The notes below the pieces were generated by a model. That model saw nothing but the letters and a program-made list of their open reading frames with translations. It was not told where the DNA came from and made no database searches. Positions 8,591-17,900 of a stretch of 64,000 bases of DNA are shown here, in pieces. Source of the stretch: Paenibacillus alba (GTDB lineage Bacteria; Bacillota; Bacilli; Paenibacillales; NBRC-103111); NCBI RefSeq assembly GCF_013204855.1, contig NZ_JABMKZ010000002.1, positions 186,001 through 250,000 of the forward strand, in the 5' to 3' direction. The translations under genes were made by a program, and so were the position numbers. Every line of letters starts with the position of its first letter. Positions within the stretch are counted from its first letter, which is position 1.

Positions 8591-9352
8591 TTATGTGGTA
8601 AGAAAATGACGTTTATAACGACGCGTAATGCGATCTTTTTGCAAAATGATGAAGAAATCTACAGTCCCGAAACTCTCGTCATAAGCCGGATCTCCGCCAA
8701 TCTCTGCACCAAGCCATTGATAGCCTTTCATCAGAGGCGGGAGTTTACGGAAAATGTCCTTATCATTGCTGTCTATTTCAATTTGTGCAAGACCATGAAT
8801 GCGATGTGTTGAAAGGGGTTTAACTCCGTATCGGTCTGTAATGACTTGTTTGTGCCGGAGCAGTGAATAGATCAAATTCAGCTCTTCCAGATTTTTGATA
8901 TGAACACTCGCACAACCAATCAAATGCGTATAATTCTGCTCACTGATATAGCCGGCAATCCCCTCCCACAGCAGTTGAATGGCTTTGCCTCCGCGATATG
9001 CTGGATCAATACAGCTGCGCCCGAGTTCAAGCGTGTGTAATTTGTAAGCAGCATAGGACGCCAGATCGAATTCCGTTTCTGAATAAAATCCTATTCCATG
9101 CAAAACACGATCTCCAGGAAGCAATCGGTACGTACCAACCACCTGCTCTGTTTCGATATCTTTGACAATCAGGTGATCACAGTACGCATCATAAGCGTCT
9201 CTTTCAATACCCTCTTCGTTTCGCAGCTGCAGATTGTTCTCTTCCTCAACGAAAACTTGATACCTTAATCGCAGGGCTTGCTCAATCTCTCGTGCACTGC
9301 GGGCAAGCGAAACCGAAAGCTTAGTATGCTGGGCGGCCGTATTCAGAAGCAT
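8591..9352 (-). CDS. OlsB-like GNAT N-acyltransferase (hemolysin-like)
   Basis: A 253-residue protein of the OlsB/hemolysin-like acyl-ACP GNAT group. Recognisable features: [12 protein letters not shown] near the N-terminus, [10 protein letters not shown] (strand beta-4), and [21 protein letters not shown], the cofactor-binding motif region with the OlsB-type ELGR-C-DP pattern. OlsB adds a 3-hydroxyacyl group to the alpha-amine of ornithine, and relatives act on glycine or other amino acids. The start was placed at the ATG at 9352, with GAGGAAG about nine bases upstream; a GTG at 9391 would add 13 residues. It is followed after 20 bases by the LpxL-like acyltransferase, so an aminolipid pathway is inferred, not shown. 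Confidence 0.75.
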   Translation of the reverse strand: MLLNTAAQHTKLSVSLARSAREIEQALRLRYQVFVEEENNLQLRNEEGIERDAYDAYCDHLIVKDIETEQVVGTYRLLPGDRVLHGIGFYSETEFDLASYAAYKLHTLELGRSCIDPAYRGGKAIQLLWEGIAGYISEQNYTHLIGCASVHIKNLEELNLIYSLLRHKQVITDRYGVKPLSTHRIHGLAQIEIDSNDKDIFRKLPPLMKGYQWLGAEIGGDPAYDESFGTVDFFIILQKDRITRRYKRHFLTT

Positions 9353-9470
9353 TCCACTCAACTTCCTCACACCTTTCAACTGGAGTCTCACTTCTCAAGG
9401 TTAGCAGAGGATTATTAAATGTTCGTCTTCGTGTTGTTAAGCTTTTGTAATTTTTGCGCGGCATGCCAAA

Positions 9471-9503
9471 GACCGCAACTCGTCTTCTAGACGAATTGCG
9501 GTC
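9471..9503 (-). terminator. Terminator of the S-layer-anchored protein gene
   Basis: GACCGCAA and TTGCGGTC flank inner stem halves CGTCT/AGACG with a tiny loop, giving about a 15-base-pair stem with one mismatch. On the minus strand it is followed by TTT. It lies 12 bases beyond the stop of the large surface protein gene. Confidence 0.8.
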
Positions 9504-9515
9504 AGCATCTAACAT

Positions 9516-12500
9516 TTAACTTATAAACTTCATATAAACAAGCAATCTATTCAGCATGACAGCTGCCTGTGCTCTTGTTGCATTTGCGTTTGGATCAAGC
9601 TTGGTATCTGAAACACCTTGAATCAACCCGTTTTGCAAAGTAATGGCCATCGCTTCTCGAGCCCAATCGTCAATGGCATTGTGGTCTTTAAAAGCGTTCA
9701 AAATTGTGTCTTCCGCTACAGTTACAGCCGTTTGACCAGCGCTTTGCAGGGTACGAGTCACCATAGCCGCCATCTGCTCGCGAGAAACTTTCTGAAGCGG
9801 ACGAAACGTGCCGTCATCATAACCTTGAATGAGGCCTGCTTTCGCCGCCATATCCACGATTCCAGCATACCAATCTTCTTTGCGAATATCTTGAAAGGTT
9901 CCACTTCCAGAAGCATCTAGGCTATTCTCGCGAAGGCCAAGCGCTCTGATTAACAAAGCTGCAAACTCAGCTCGTGTAATCTCTTTCTCTGGATCAAACT
10001 TATCACCGCTCACACCACTGACAATCCCTTTCGAAGCTAGCTTCTCTACATCAGCTTGCGCCCAATGAGCTTGCATATCGACAAAGGACTTGTTGGCATT
10101 AATAACCGTATAAATACCGCCATACTGGTCTTTAATATGCATCGTCCACTTGCCTTCGTCATTGCTCAATGTAGATGGAACAAAAAATGATTCTCCTGTC
10201 ATCGCATCTACTCGGACTGCTGTAGAATTGGTCGGGTACGATGCTCCCGGCAGAACAAGCGAACGCTCCACATAGATGCCATCTAGCGTATTAAGCTCGT
10301 TTCCGCCGACACGGATCTGAAATTCCATAGGATTCGTAACTAGCAAATTGGCATTAGCCCCAGTAACCTTCTGACTAACCTTTCCAGCTAGTTGTCCTGC
10401 TATGTGTTTAATTTGCACACTGATCAAACCATCTCCACCACCAGCTTGCATGGCATGATTTTTCATTAGCAGCAGTGGAATAGACATATAATTGCCGTCC
10501 AACTCAATCCGAATAACAGCCGTGTAGTTGGTCACTTGTACATTGGCAAAAGCACTTGCAGGAAATTCAATCAGGGTTGTATCTTTATAATCCTGCAAAT
10601 GCATAGTCAATAAAGTCTCAGCATTGGCATTAAGTGCAGTAAAAGCAGAATTTAAGGCCTCGCCATTCACTCGAACTCTGGACAACAAGCCTCCTTCTGG
10701 CGAGTTCTCGCGAATTAATTCACCATTCAAGACACTATTGGGTTTGTTCGCCAAAGCATTTACGGCAACACTTTGTAAAGTTACATCCACGGCAGGTCCA
10801 GTCGCTGACCAATTCTCAGCCAAATCACCCGCTTCAACCTTAAAATGATAGGTTTCACCTTGCGTCAAACTAGTTAAATTGGTTGTTAGCTCGCTCCCGC
10901 TTACGGTCGTTAACAAATTCGAACCGTTGTATATCCGGTAGGAGGTAACACCAACATTGTCCGTTGCAGCCGTCCAAGCTAACGTCACACTAGAATCTGT
11001 TGCCGACGAAGAAGTTAGACTGGATCCATAATTCCAGGTCGGAACCAGCCCATCAACCGCGCCCGCGCCTACTGTCACATAGATGGAAGTGGATATCCAA
11101 TTATAAGTGACTGTAATCGTAGTGCTGCCTGCTGACAACGCCGAAAGATAGCCGCTTGAGTTGACGTTTACAACCGCGGGATTCGAGCTGGTATAGCTTG
11201 AACTGGATGTTACATTTGTCGCATTATTATTACTGTCGTAAGCATTGATGGTTAGATATCTAGTTCCGTTAAGCGCCAAGGCTACGCTGCTGGAATCTGC
11301 TTCAAGTCGACTCATAGCTGTTGTCACAGAAACCGTCGTTGAAGCAGTGAAATTGCTATAACTGGCAGTAACCGTTGTCGAACCTACCGCTAACGCCGTT
11401 ATAGCTCCGTTTGTATTTACAGAAGCAACAGAAGGATTTGAACTTACATAGGTGATACCGCTTGTCAAAGTTTGCGTACTGCCGTCAATTTTGTAACCGA
11501 TCACATAAGGATAGCGATTCGCGCCGATCTGCATGGAATAAGAATACGTGTCAAAAGCAATACGATTCAAATTAGCAAGTGCCGTAGAAACCGTCACAGA
11601 TGCTGAAGCTGTTTTCCCTTGATAGGTTGCGGTCAAATAGGTCGTCCCGGATGAAACACCCGAAATAATACCGTTTGAATTGACCGTTGCTACGGAAGGA
11701 TTGCTTATCGTATAGGTCGCTCCTGCCGAAATATTTTGTGAATTTCCATTGTTGTACGTGGCTGTCAAATAGCTGGTTGCGGTCTGGCCTGGCACTATCG
11801 CATAATTGGTCAAATCAAGAGCAATACGATTTAAAGTTTGCGAAGTTCCTGGCACTGCTCCTCCGCCTGGTCCATAAATCTGAAACTCGGCTACATTCGC
11901 ATACGTCCCCGGCGTCCCCACGCTTGTTGTTGTTAAACGGAAGTATCGAGCCGTTACATTCCCTTCATCCACATAGCGAGGCTCTCCCAGCTGTGAATTT
12001 CCGGTCCGGTCCGCAAACGTATACCAAGTAAGCCCATCGATTGAAAAATCAATCTTGTAGCCATAAGCCTCACGCCGTCTCTCATAAGTCGTCTCAAAAC
12101 GCTGCACATTAAGCAGCTGCCCGAGGTCAACTACAAGCCACTGTGGCAATGTGGTGCTGCTTGGTGCCCAGCGAGTTGATAGATCACCATCTACAGCCTT
12201 TGAAGAACCAAGAGCAGAGGAGAAACTGCTGTAAGCAGCTGTCGTTTTATTAAGGGAAAGCAGCTGGAGAGGTTCATTCGTTGTATAGACGCGAAAATCA
12301 TAAATACTTGCTCCATCGCCAGGAGTCCCAACGCCTAACACTTGTATGCGTACGAATCTAGCTAAGCTATCCCCAATATCGGAATAATAGGGGAAATTCA
12401 GCTCCGTATTCGTAGACTTATCGGCAAAACTGCTCCAATTCATACCATCCGCTGATGTTTCAATCGTGTATTGATAGGAGCTATCGACTTTTTCAAAAAC

Positions 12501-12785
12501 CGTTTCAATACGTTTCACGTGAACATTTTGAGCAAGATCTACCGTTAGCCATTGCGGCAATTGCAAGCTCCCGGCGGCCCACTTGGTCTGAATAAACCGA
12601 TCTATGGCTTGGTTTGCACTGTAGGTTGCCCCTGTCACAGAAGAAGCAACGGCAGATTTTCCTTCAGATACAGGAATTTCCGCTGCTTTGGCAGTCTGGC
12701 TATAACCTATTAAGCTAAACATTGCACTTACAAACACGACCAGGAATATTTCCATTACAGTCCGTCTGTAAACTGAATACGTCAT
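9516..12785 (-). CDS. Large S-layer-anchored surface protein (2 F5/8C, 3 Big2-like, FN3, 3 SLH)
   Basis: A secreted protein of about 1089 residues. After a signal peptide ending near AKA-AE (about residue 35) come two discoidin/F5-8 type C domains (about 40-165 and 180-310; both contain LPQWL-VDL and a RRF/RFV-R strand), three bacterial Ig-like Big2 repeats (about 320-405, 408-490 and 493-575; TVTVS, TVSVT and YVTVG ends), one fibronectin type III domain (about 585-675), a region of unknown fold, and three SLH repeats at the C-terminus (about 910-1090; HWAQADVEKLASKG, DWYAGIVDMAAKAG and DWAREAMAITLQNG). SLH domains bind pyruvylated wall polymer; discoidin domains usually bind carbohydrate. 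No enzymatic domain is seen, so an adhesin or glycan-binding role is likely. GTG at 12791 is an alternative start. Confidence 0.85.
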   Translation of the reverse strand: MTYSVYRRTVMEIFLVVFVSAMFSLIGYSQTAKAAEIPVSEGKSAVASSVTGATYSANQAIDRFIQTKWAAGSLQLPQWLTVDLAQNVHVKRIETVFEKVDSSYQYTIETSADGMNWSSFADKSTNTELNFPYYSDIGDSLARFVRIQVLGVGTPGDGASIYDFRVYTTNEPLQLLSLNKTTAAYSSFSSALGSSKAVDGDLSTRWAPSSTTLPQWLVVDLGQLLNVQRFETTYERRREAYGYKIDFSIDGLTWYTFADRTGNSQLGEPRYVDEGNVTARYFRLTTTSVGTPGTYANVAEFQIYGPGGGAVPGTSQTLNRIALDLTNYAIVPGQTATSYLTATYNNGNSQNISAGATYTISNPSVATVNSNGIISGVSSGTTYLTATYQGKTASASVTVSTALANLNRIAFDTYSYSMQIGANRYPYVIGYKIDGSTQTLTSGITYVSSNPSVASVNTNGAITALAVGSTTVTASYSNFTASTTVSVTTAMSRLEADSSSVALALNGTRYLTINAYDSNNNATNVTSSSSYTSSNPAVVNVNSSGYLSALSAGSTTITVTYNWISTSIYVTVGAGAVDGLVPTWNYGSSLTSSSATDSSVTLAWTAATDNVGVTSYRIYNGSNLLTTVSGSELTTNLTSLTQGETYHFKVEAGDLAENWSATGPAVDVTLQSVAVNALANKPNSVLNGELIRENSPEGGLLSRVRVNGEALNSAFTALNANAETLLTMHLQDYKDTTLIEFPASAFANVQVTNYTAVIRIELDGNYMSIPLLLMKNHAMQAGGGDGLISVQIKHIAGQLAGKVSQKVTGANANLLVTNPMEFQIRVGGNELNTLDGIYVERSLVLPGASYPTNSTAVRVDAMTGESFFVPSTLSNDEGKWTMHIKDQYGGIYTVINANKSFVDMQAHWAQADVEKLASKGIVSGVSGDKFDPEKEITRAEFAALLIRALGLRENSLDASGSGTFQDIRKEDWYAGIVDMAAKAGLIQGYDDGTFRPLQKVSREQMAAMVTRTLQSAGQTAVTVAEDTILNAFKDHNAIDDWAREAMAITLQNGLIQGVSDTKLDPNANATRAQAAVMLNRLLVYMKFIS

Positions 12786-12798
12786 GTCCACCCCATTT

Positions 12799-12812
12799 CT
12801 TAAGCGTTTACA
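12799..12812 (-). promoter_or_regulatory. Possible CcpA cre-like site before the surface protein gene
   Basis: On the minus strand the sequence TGTAAACGCTTAAG matches 12 of 14 positions of the cre consensus TGWAANCGNTNWCA, missing the final CA. It lies 14 bases upstream of the ATG at 12785, where a roadblock or repression site could act. A single near match is weak evidence. Confidence 0.3.
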
Positions 12813-12972
12813 TTAATTTTATCAGATCAAAAGCACATCCGTATATAGTCGATTTTCCTCCCCTATTGCCAGGCAAGCTCTAACCCTATATGGCTAAAAT
12901 TGTTTGAATTTCCCGGATACGAGGTATATATGCGTAGACAAACTATCTATTGTTGAAATTGGAGGAATCCGC

Positions 12973-13695
12973 ATGAATACAGCTCGATTACAACGAATTC
13001 GCCAAGAGGAAAAGCAATATCATGAAGCGTGCTTTGAACAGCATCGTCTCTATGCCAAAGGATCTTGGCTGGATAAACCGATCCCTTTGGTCATGCAGCT
13101 AATAGAGAAGTTGGATAATGAGCGCCCGCTTGCCTTTCTGGATTTGGGCTGTGGGGTAGGTCGGAATTCCATTCCTTTGGCACAACGATTAAAGCCCTCC
13201 ATAGGACGAATCCATTGTGTAGATCTGCTTGATCTAGCTTTAGAGAAGCTGCAAGTCTACAGTCATGAATTCAACGTTGACACGTTAATTAGCACCGAAC
13301 AAGCAGATATCAGCAGCTATGAAATTCCCCCGGATACTTACGATTACATTGTTGCCGCTTCAAGTCTGGAGCATGTAAAGTCAGAAAAATCCTTCAACAA
13401 GGTTCTGCGCAGGATGGCTGAAGGAACCAAGCCTGGAGGCATTAATTTTATTATGATGAATACAAATATTGAAGAATTCGATCAACGCACAGGCCAGAAA
13501 CGCGAAACATATATCGAAGTAGTCATGTCACAAGAGCGTGCTTTAGCGTCTCTACAAGCGAAATATACAGGCTGGGAGCGGCTTCATCTATCAACTACAC
13601 CTATGCGCCTAGAAATAACGAGACAGGATGTACCCATTCTCCTGCAAGCGGATAGTCTTATGTATGCCGTTAAACGGCCAAAAGAAGCAACCTGA
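12973..13695 (+). CDS. Class I SAM-dependent methyltransferase
   Basis: A 240-residue protein with a Rossmann-type methyltransferase core: motif I is FLDLGCGVGRNSIPLA (about 54-69), motif II ends in IHCVDLLDLAL (about 83-93), and DYIVAASSLEHV (about 126-137) is the motif IV region. Such proteins transfer a methyl group from SAM; the substrate is not recognisable. The ATG at 12973 is preceded by GGAGG, which decides it against a TTG at 12904. It stands alone on the plus strand, divergent from the surface protein gene. Confidence 0.82.
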   Translation: MNTARLQRIRQEEKQYHEACFEQHRLYAKGSWLDKPIPLVMQLIEKLDNERPLAFLDLGCGVGRNSIPLAQRLKPSIGRIHCVDLLDLALEKLQVYSHEFNVDTLISTEQADISSYEIPPDTYDYIVAASSLEHVKSEKSFNKVLRRMAEGTKPGGINFIMMNTNIEEFDQRTGQKRETYIEVVMSQERALASLQAKYTGWERLHLSTTPMRLEITRQDVPILLQADSLMYAVKRPKEAT

Positions 13696-13707
13696 CGATG
13701 ACTGTTA

Positions 13708-13812
13708 TCATGATTCAGTGTCTTTGTAGGCTTGGCATATTTCCCTGATCATAATGTAGAAAATGGAAGACATGAAGATTGAAAGCAGCACTTCTGCCCA
13801 AGTGATTCCCAT
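13708..13812 (-). CDS. 34-residue predicted membrane peptide
   Basis: A short frame reads MGITWAEVLLSIF through MIREICQAYKDTES and stop. Residues 4-22 form one hydrophobic helix, and the C-terminal end is charged. GAGGTG lies five bases before the ATG, better than chance for a random short frame. It sits in the gap between the methyltransferase gene (opposite strand, ending 12 bases away) and rnz, and no other gene explains the gap. The peptide resembles small single-helix proteins of spore formers only in general layout; no function is recognised. Confidence 0.5.
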   Translation of the reverse strand: MGITWAEVLLSIFMSSIFYIMIREICQAYKDTES

Positions 13813-13912
13813 AGCTTCACCTCAGATTTCTAACTGCTTTTGGTTAGTTTATGAGGGAAACGGGATAAAATAACTGCTCTCTAACGAAAAACTCAGCTTC
13901 CTTACAAAAGCG

Positions 13913-13948
13913 AAAGAAGTCTCCTCCCTGTTGGAAGAAGACTTCTTT
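13913..13948 (-). terminator. rnz terminator
   Basis: A perfect 10-base stem, AAAGAAGTCT pairing with AGACTTCTTT, with a 16-base loop, one base beyond the rnz stop on the minus strand. The trailing sequence CGCTTTTG is a weak T-tract. Confidence 0.75.
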
Positions 13949-13949
13949 G

Positions 13950-14879
13950 TCACACCTTTCGCGGCAATTCGAAACTCCAAAAATCTTTGGCTAAATAGCT
14001 GTTCTTATGAACCTGCTGAGCCTCATGCAGAAGTTCGGACACAGCATCTCCTTGATAGCGTGAACTGATATGCGTCATGATCAGGACATTGGCTCCTGCT
14101 TCCTGAGCTATCCTTGCTGCATCATGTGATGTAGCATGATCAAAGGAATACGCAAGCTCCTGCTTCTCCATGGCAAACGTGGCTTCATGAACCAATACAT
14201 CCGCGCCGCGAGCAAGTCGTTGTGCTCCATTGCAATAACGTGTATCACCTAGAATGACGATGATCCTTCCAGAAATCGGAGCTCCCAGAAAATCCACCCC
14301 GTGAAGCGTTCGACCATCTTCCAACTGAACCGTCTGGCCTTGCTTCAACTTTCCATAGATCGGCCCTGCGGGGACTCCCAGTTCCTTCAACTTATCCTGC
14401 ATAAGCTTGCCTGGTTGATCCTTCTCTATGATACGAAAGCCAAAACACTCAATCCGATGCTCCAATCGTGCCGTCTGCACTTGAAAGCTGTCATCTTCAA
14501 AAATAATGCCTTCTTCTAAGATTTCCACGATCTGAAGTGTATACGTCAAATGAGCACCGCTCACTTCAAGGGCTGTGTCAACAAAGCGCTTCAAGCCTGG
14601 AGGGCCATACAGCGTAAGTGGCGTATCCCCTCCTAAATAAGAGCGGCTTGTTAACAACCCTGGAAGACCGTACAGATGATCGCCATGCAAATGGGTGATG
14701 AAAATCATTTCTGTACGTCCCAATTTCACAGGTGAATTCAGAATCTGCTGCTGTGTTCCTTCACCGCAATCGAATAGCCAATAGGTTCCTCGTTCTTCAA
14801 GCAAGTTCAACGCAATCGAAGTCACGTTTCGCTGCTTGGAGGGCATGCCTGCCCCTGTTCCCAAAAAATACAAATCCAC
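13950..14879 (-). CDS. rnz: Ribonuclease Z
   Basis: A 309-residue metallo-beta-lactamase-fold RNase Z, which removes the 3' trailer from tRNA precursors lacking encoded CCA. It opens MDLYFLGTGAGMPSKQRNVTS, the family start, and has the zinc motif FITHLHGDHLYGLPGLL (about 59-75), an exosite-like segment (about 150-190), ILGDTRYC, LVHEATF and the final His in MTHISSRY. Length agrees with B. subtilis RNase Z (307). It follows metH by about 100 bases that hold a hairpin, so it probably has its own transcript. Confidence 0.93.
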   Translation of the reverse strand: MDLYFLGTGAGMPSKQRNVTSIALNLLEERGTYWLFDCGEGTQQQILNSPVKLGRTEMIFITHLHGDHLYGLPGLLTSRSYLGGDTPLTLYGPPGLKRFVDTALEVSGAHLTYTLQIVEILEEGIIFEDDSFQVQTARLEHRIECFGFRIIEKDQPGKLMQDKLKELGVPAGPIYGKLKQGQTVQLEDGRTLHGVDFLGAPISGRIIVILGDTRYCNGAQRLARGADVLVHEATFAMEKQELAYSFDHATSHDAARIAQEAGANVLIMTHISSRYQGDAVSELLHEAQQVHKNSYLAKDFWSFELPRKV

Positions 14880-14919
14880 GATTTAAAACTCCATTCTCTG
14901 CTTGTGAATTACAAATGGA

Positions 14920-14967
14920 AAGCGAGGACGCTGCCGAACATGAATGTCCGTACCAGCTGCCTCGCTT
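14920..14967 (-). terminator. Probable metH terminator
   Basis: AAGCGAGG pairs with CCTCGCTT at the base of a 48-base hairpin, with GCTG/CAGC pairing inside. It lies 14 bases after the metH stop. The T-tract on the minus strand is short (TTTCC), so the call is moderate. Confidence 0.6.
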
Positions 14968-14981
14968 TATTCATCAACGAA

Positions 14982-17900
14982 CTAACCTACGTTAAAGTAA
15001 CGCGCCTCTTTATGTCCAAATACAATCGCGGATACGGACGCTTCCGGTTCCATCATGAAGGATTCAGTCAACTCTACTCCGATATCCTCAGGCTTCAACA
15101 GATGGAACAGCTTCGCTTGATCTTCCAGATTTGGACAAGCCGGATATCCGAAGGAGAAGCGTTGGCCGATATATTTCGCGCCAAATCTCTCTTGCATAGT
15201 CATATCTGCACGATCGGCAATTCCTAGTACATCCCGCATAATATGATGGATGCGTTCCGCAAATCCTTCCGCAACCTCTAGAGCTGTTGCCTGCAGCGCA
15301 TGGGATTTCAAATAATCCCCTTTATCCCGCCATTCTTTGGCAAGTTCATTAATATCATGTCCTGCTGTAACTAATAGGAACCCTACATAATCCATTTGAC
15401 CGCTCTCAACAGATTTCAAATAGTCTGACAAGCACAAGTACGGCTCTTTATCCTGACGCGGGAAAGTGAAGGTCTCAAGCACCTTGCTGTGATCCTGCGG
15501 ATCATAAATGATGATATCATTCCCATTCGATTGAGCCGGGAAGAAGCGATACATCCCGTGTGCCTTAATGATGCCATTTTTCTGAGCCGCGTAGAGGATG
15601 GAATCCACTGTATCTTTTAACTGCATGGCCTTCGAATCTTTGTCGCCGAGCAGTTGTTCAACTTTGCCTTTTAAGCCCAAGTGATGTCCGAGCAGCATTT
15701 GCATATTGACATATGGCATCAAATGGCTAATAGGATAATCTCTGAGAATGTGGCGCTCTGTATCCTGAGGAACTTGAACCGGCAAATCTTTGGAAACAGC
15801 GGAAGAACTCACACGCGTTAGCTGCGGCATAGCTTCTTCTTTCTTGCCAGTATCCATAACGTCCGATTCCAAGCTCTCTCTAAGCTCTTGAATGAGTCGC
15901 TTGCGTTGTTCAGGATCACTAAGTCGGTTGGCAATATCCAACCCGTCCATCGCATCCTTCGCATACAGGACAACACCTTCATACTCCGGCTGAATACGTG
16001 TTTTGGTGAACTTACGCGTAAGCGCGGCGCCGCCAACCAATATAGGTACGTCTACACCGGCTGTTTTTAAATCCTGCGCCGTGATCACCATTTGCTGGGC
16101 TGATTTGACGAGCAATCCAGATAAACCAATCGCGTCCGGCAGTTCTTTCCGATAAGCTTCAATAATTTGCTCTGGCGGTACTTTAATGCCGAGATTAACA
16201 ATTTTATAGCCATTATTCGATAAAATAATTTCGACCAGGTTCTTCCCGATATCATGCACATCGCCCTTCACCGTGGCCAAAATAATCTTGCCCTTCACCG
16301 CAGTTTCGGATTTCTCCATAAACGGCTCCAAATAATTCACGGAGGCCTTCATCACTTCGGCGCTTTGCAGAACTTCTGCGACAATTAACTCATTGTTGTT
16401 GAAAAGTCGGCCTACTTGCTCCATTCCCTTCATGAGCGGTCCGTTAATGACCTCCAGCGGTGAATAGGTTTGCAAGGCAATCTCCAAATCTGGAATCAAG
16501 CCTTCTTTGGTTCCCTCAACCACATAAGAACCAAGTCTATCTTCCAAGGAAAGATTGGAAATTTTCTCTTTTTTCTCAACCTTTTTCTCACGGAAATGAG
16601 CAACGAATTGAGCTAGTGTCTCGTCGTTCGTATTATAAATGAGCTCTTCAGCTAATTGACGTTCTGTGTCCGGTATGGAAGCATACCGCTCAAGCTTCTC
16701 CGTATTTACGATAGCATAATCAAGACCTGCTTTCGTACAATGGTACAAATAAACGGAGTTTAGAACCTCACGCCCAGCATCCGGCAAACCAAAAGAGATA
16801 TTACTTAAGCCCAAAATCGTTTTGGCTTTCGGGTATTTCTCCTTGATCATCTTAATTCCTTCAATGGTTTCTACAGCAGAACCGATATACTGTGGATCTC
16901 CTGAGCCAACAGGGAACATATTCGGATCGAAGATAATATCTTCGGGATTCATCCCATACTTCTGTGTTAAAAGCTCATAGGAGCGCGTCGCCACTTCAAT
17001 TTTCGCCTCGCGCGAAACAGCTTGGCCTCGCTCATCAATGAGAATACAGACGACAGCAGCCCCGTACCGTTTGATTAATGGCAAAATGCCCTCAAACTTC
17101 GTTTCGCCATCCTCTAAGTTAATCGAGTTAATGATAGCCTTCCCTTGTGAATATTTGAGTCCAAGCTCGATAATGTGATCATACGTGGAGTCAATCATTA
17201 GCGGAACTTTTACTTTTTTCACAACTTGCTGCATGAACTCTTCAACCGCATACGCCTCATCAATGTCGGTATCCTGTAAGTTAATGTCGATGACATGAGC
17301 GCCGTTCTTCACTTGCGTACGGGCAATCTCAGATCCTTCTTCAAACTTGCCTTCTTTGATCAGACGTTTAAATTTACGGGAGCCCGAAATATTCGTCCGT
17401 TCGCCGACCATAATTGGACGGTTCTCAGGTTCAATGAACAACGTCTCAATCCCAGAAACCGCAGGCAAATGAGTCCCATATTCCATTCTAGGCTTATACT
17501 GACTTAATGTCTCGGCCATTGCACGAATATGATCCGGCGTTGTTCCACAGCAGCCTCCTGCGATATTCAACCACCCCTGCTCGGCAAATCCAGCCATTTT
17601 CTTAGCCAATGATTCCGGAGATTCGTGATAGTGGCCGTTCTCATCAGGCAAGCCTGCATTCGGATAACAACTGATCGCTGAATCTGCTATATCAGATAAC
17701 GTACGAATATGATCCCTCATGAACTCGGGACCGGTTGCACAGTTAAGTCCCATAGAGATAGGCTTCAAATGTTCAAGTGAAATATAAAAGGACTCAATAT
17801 TTTGACCGGCTAATGTAGTCCCCATCGGTTCAATCGTTCCTGAGATCATAATCGGAAGCTCAATACCCGTTTGTTCAAATGCACGGCGAATTCCGATGCT

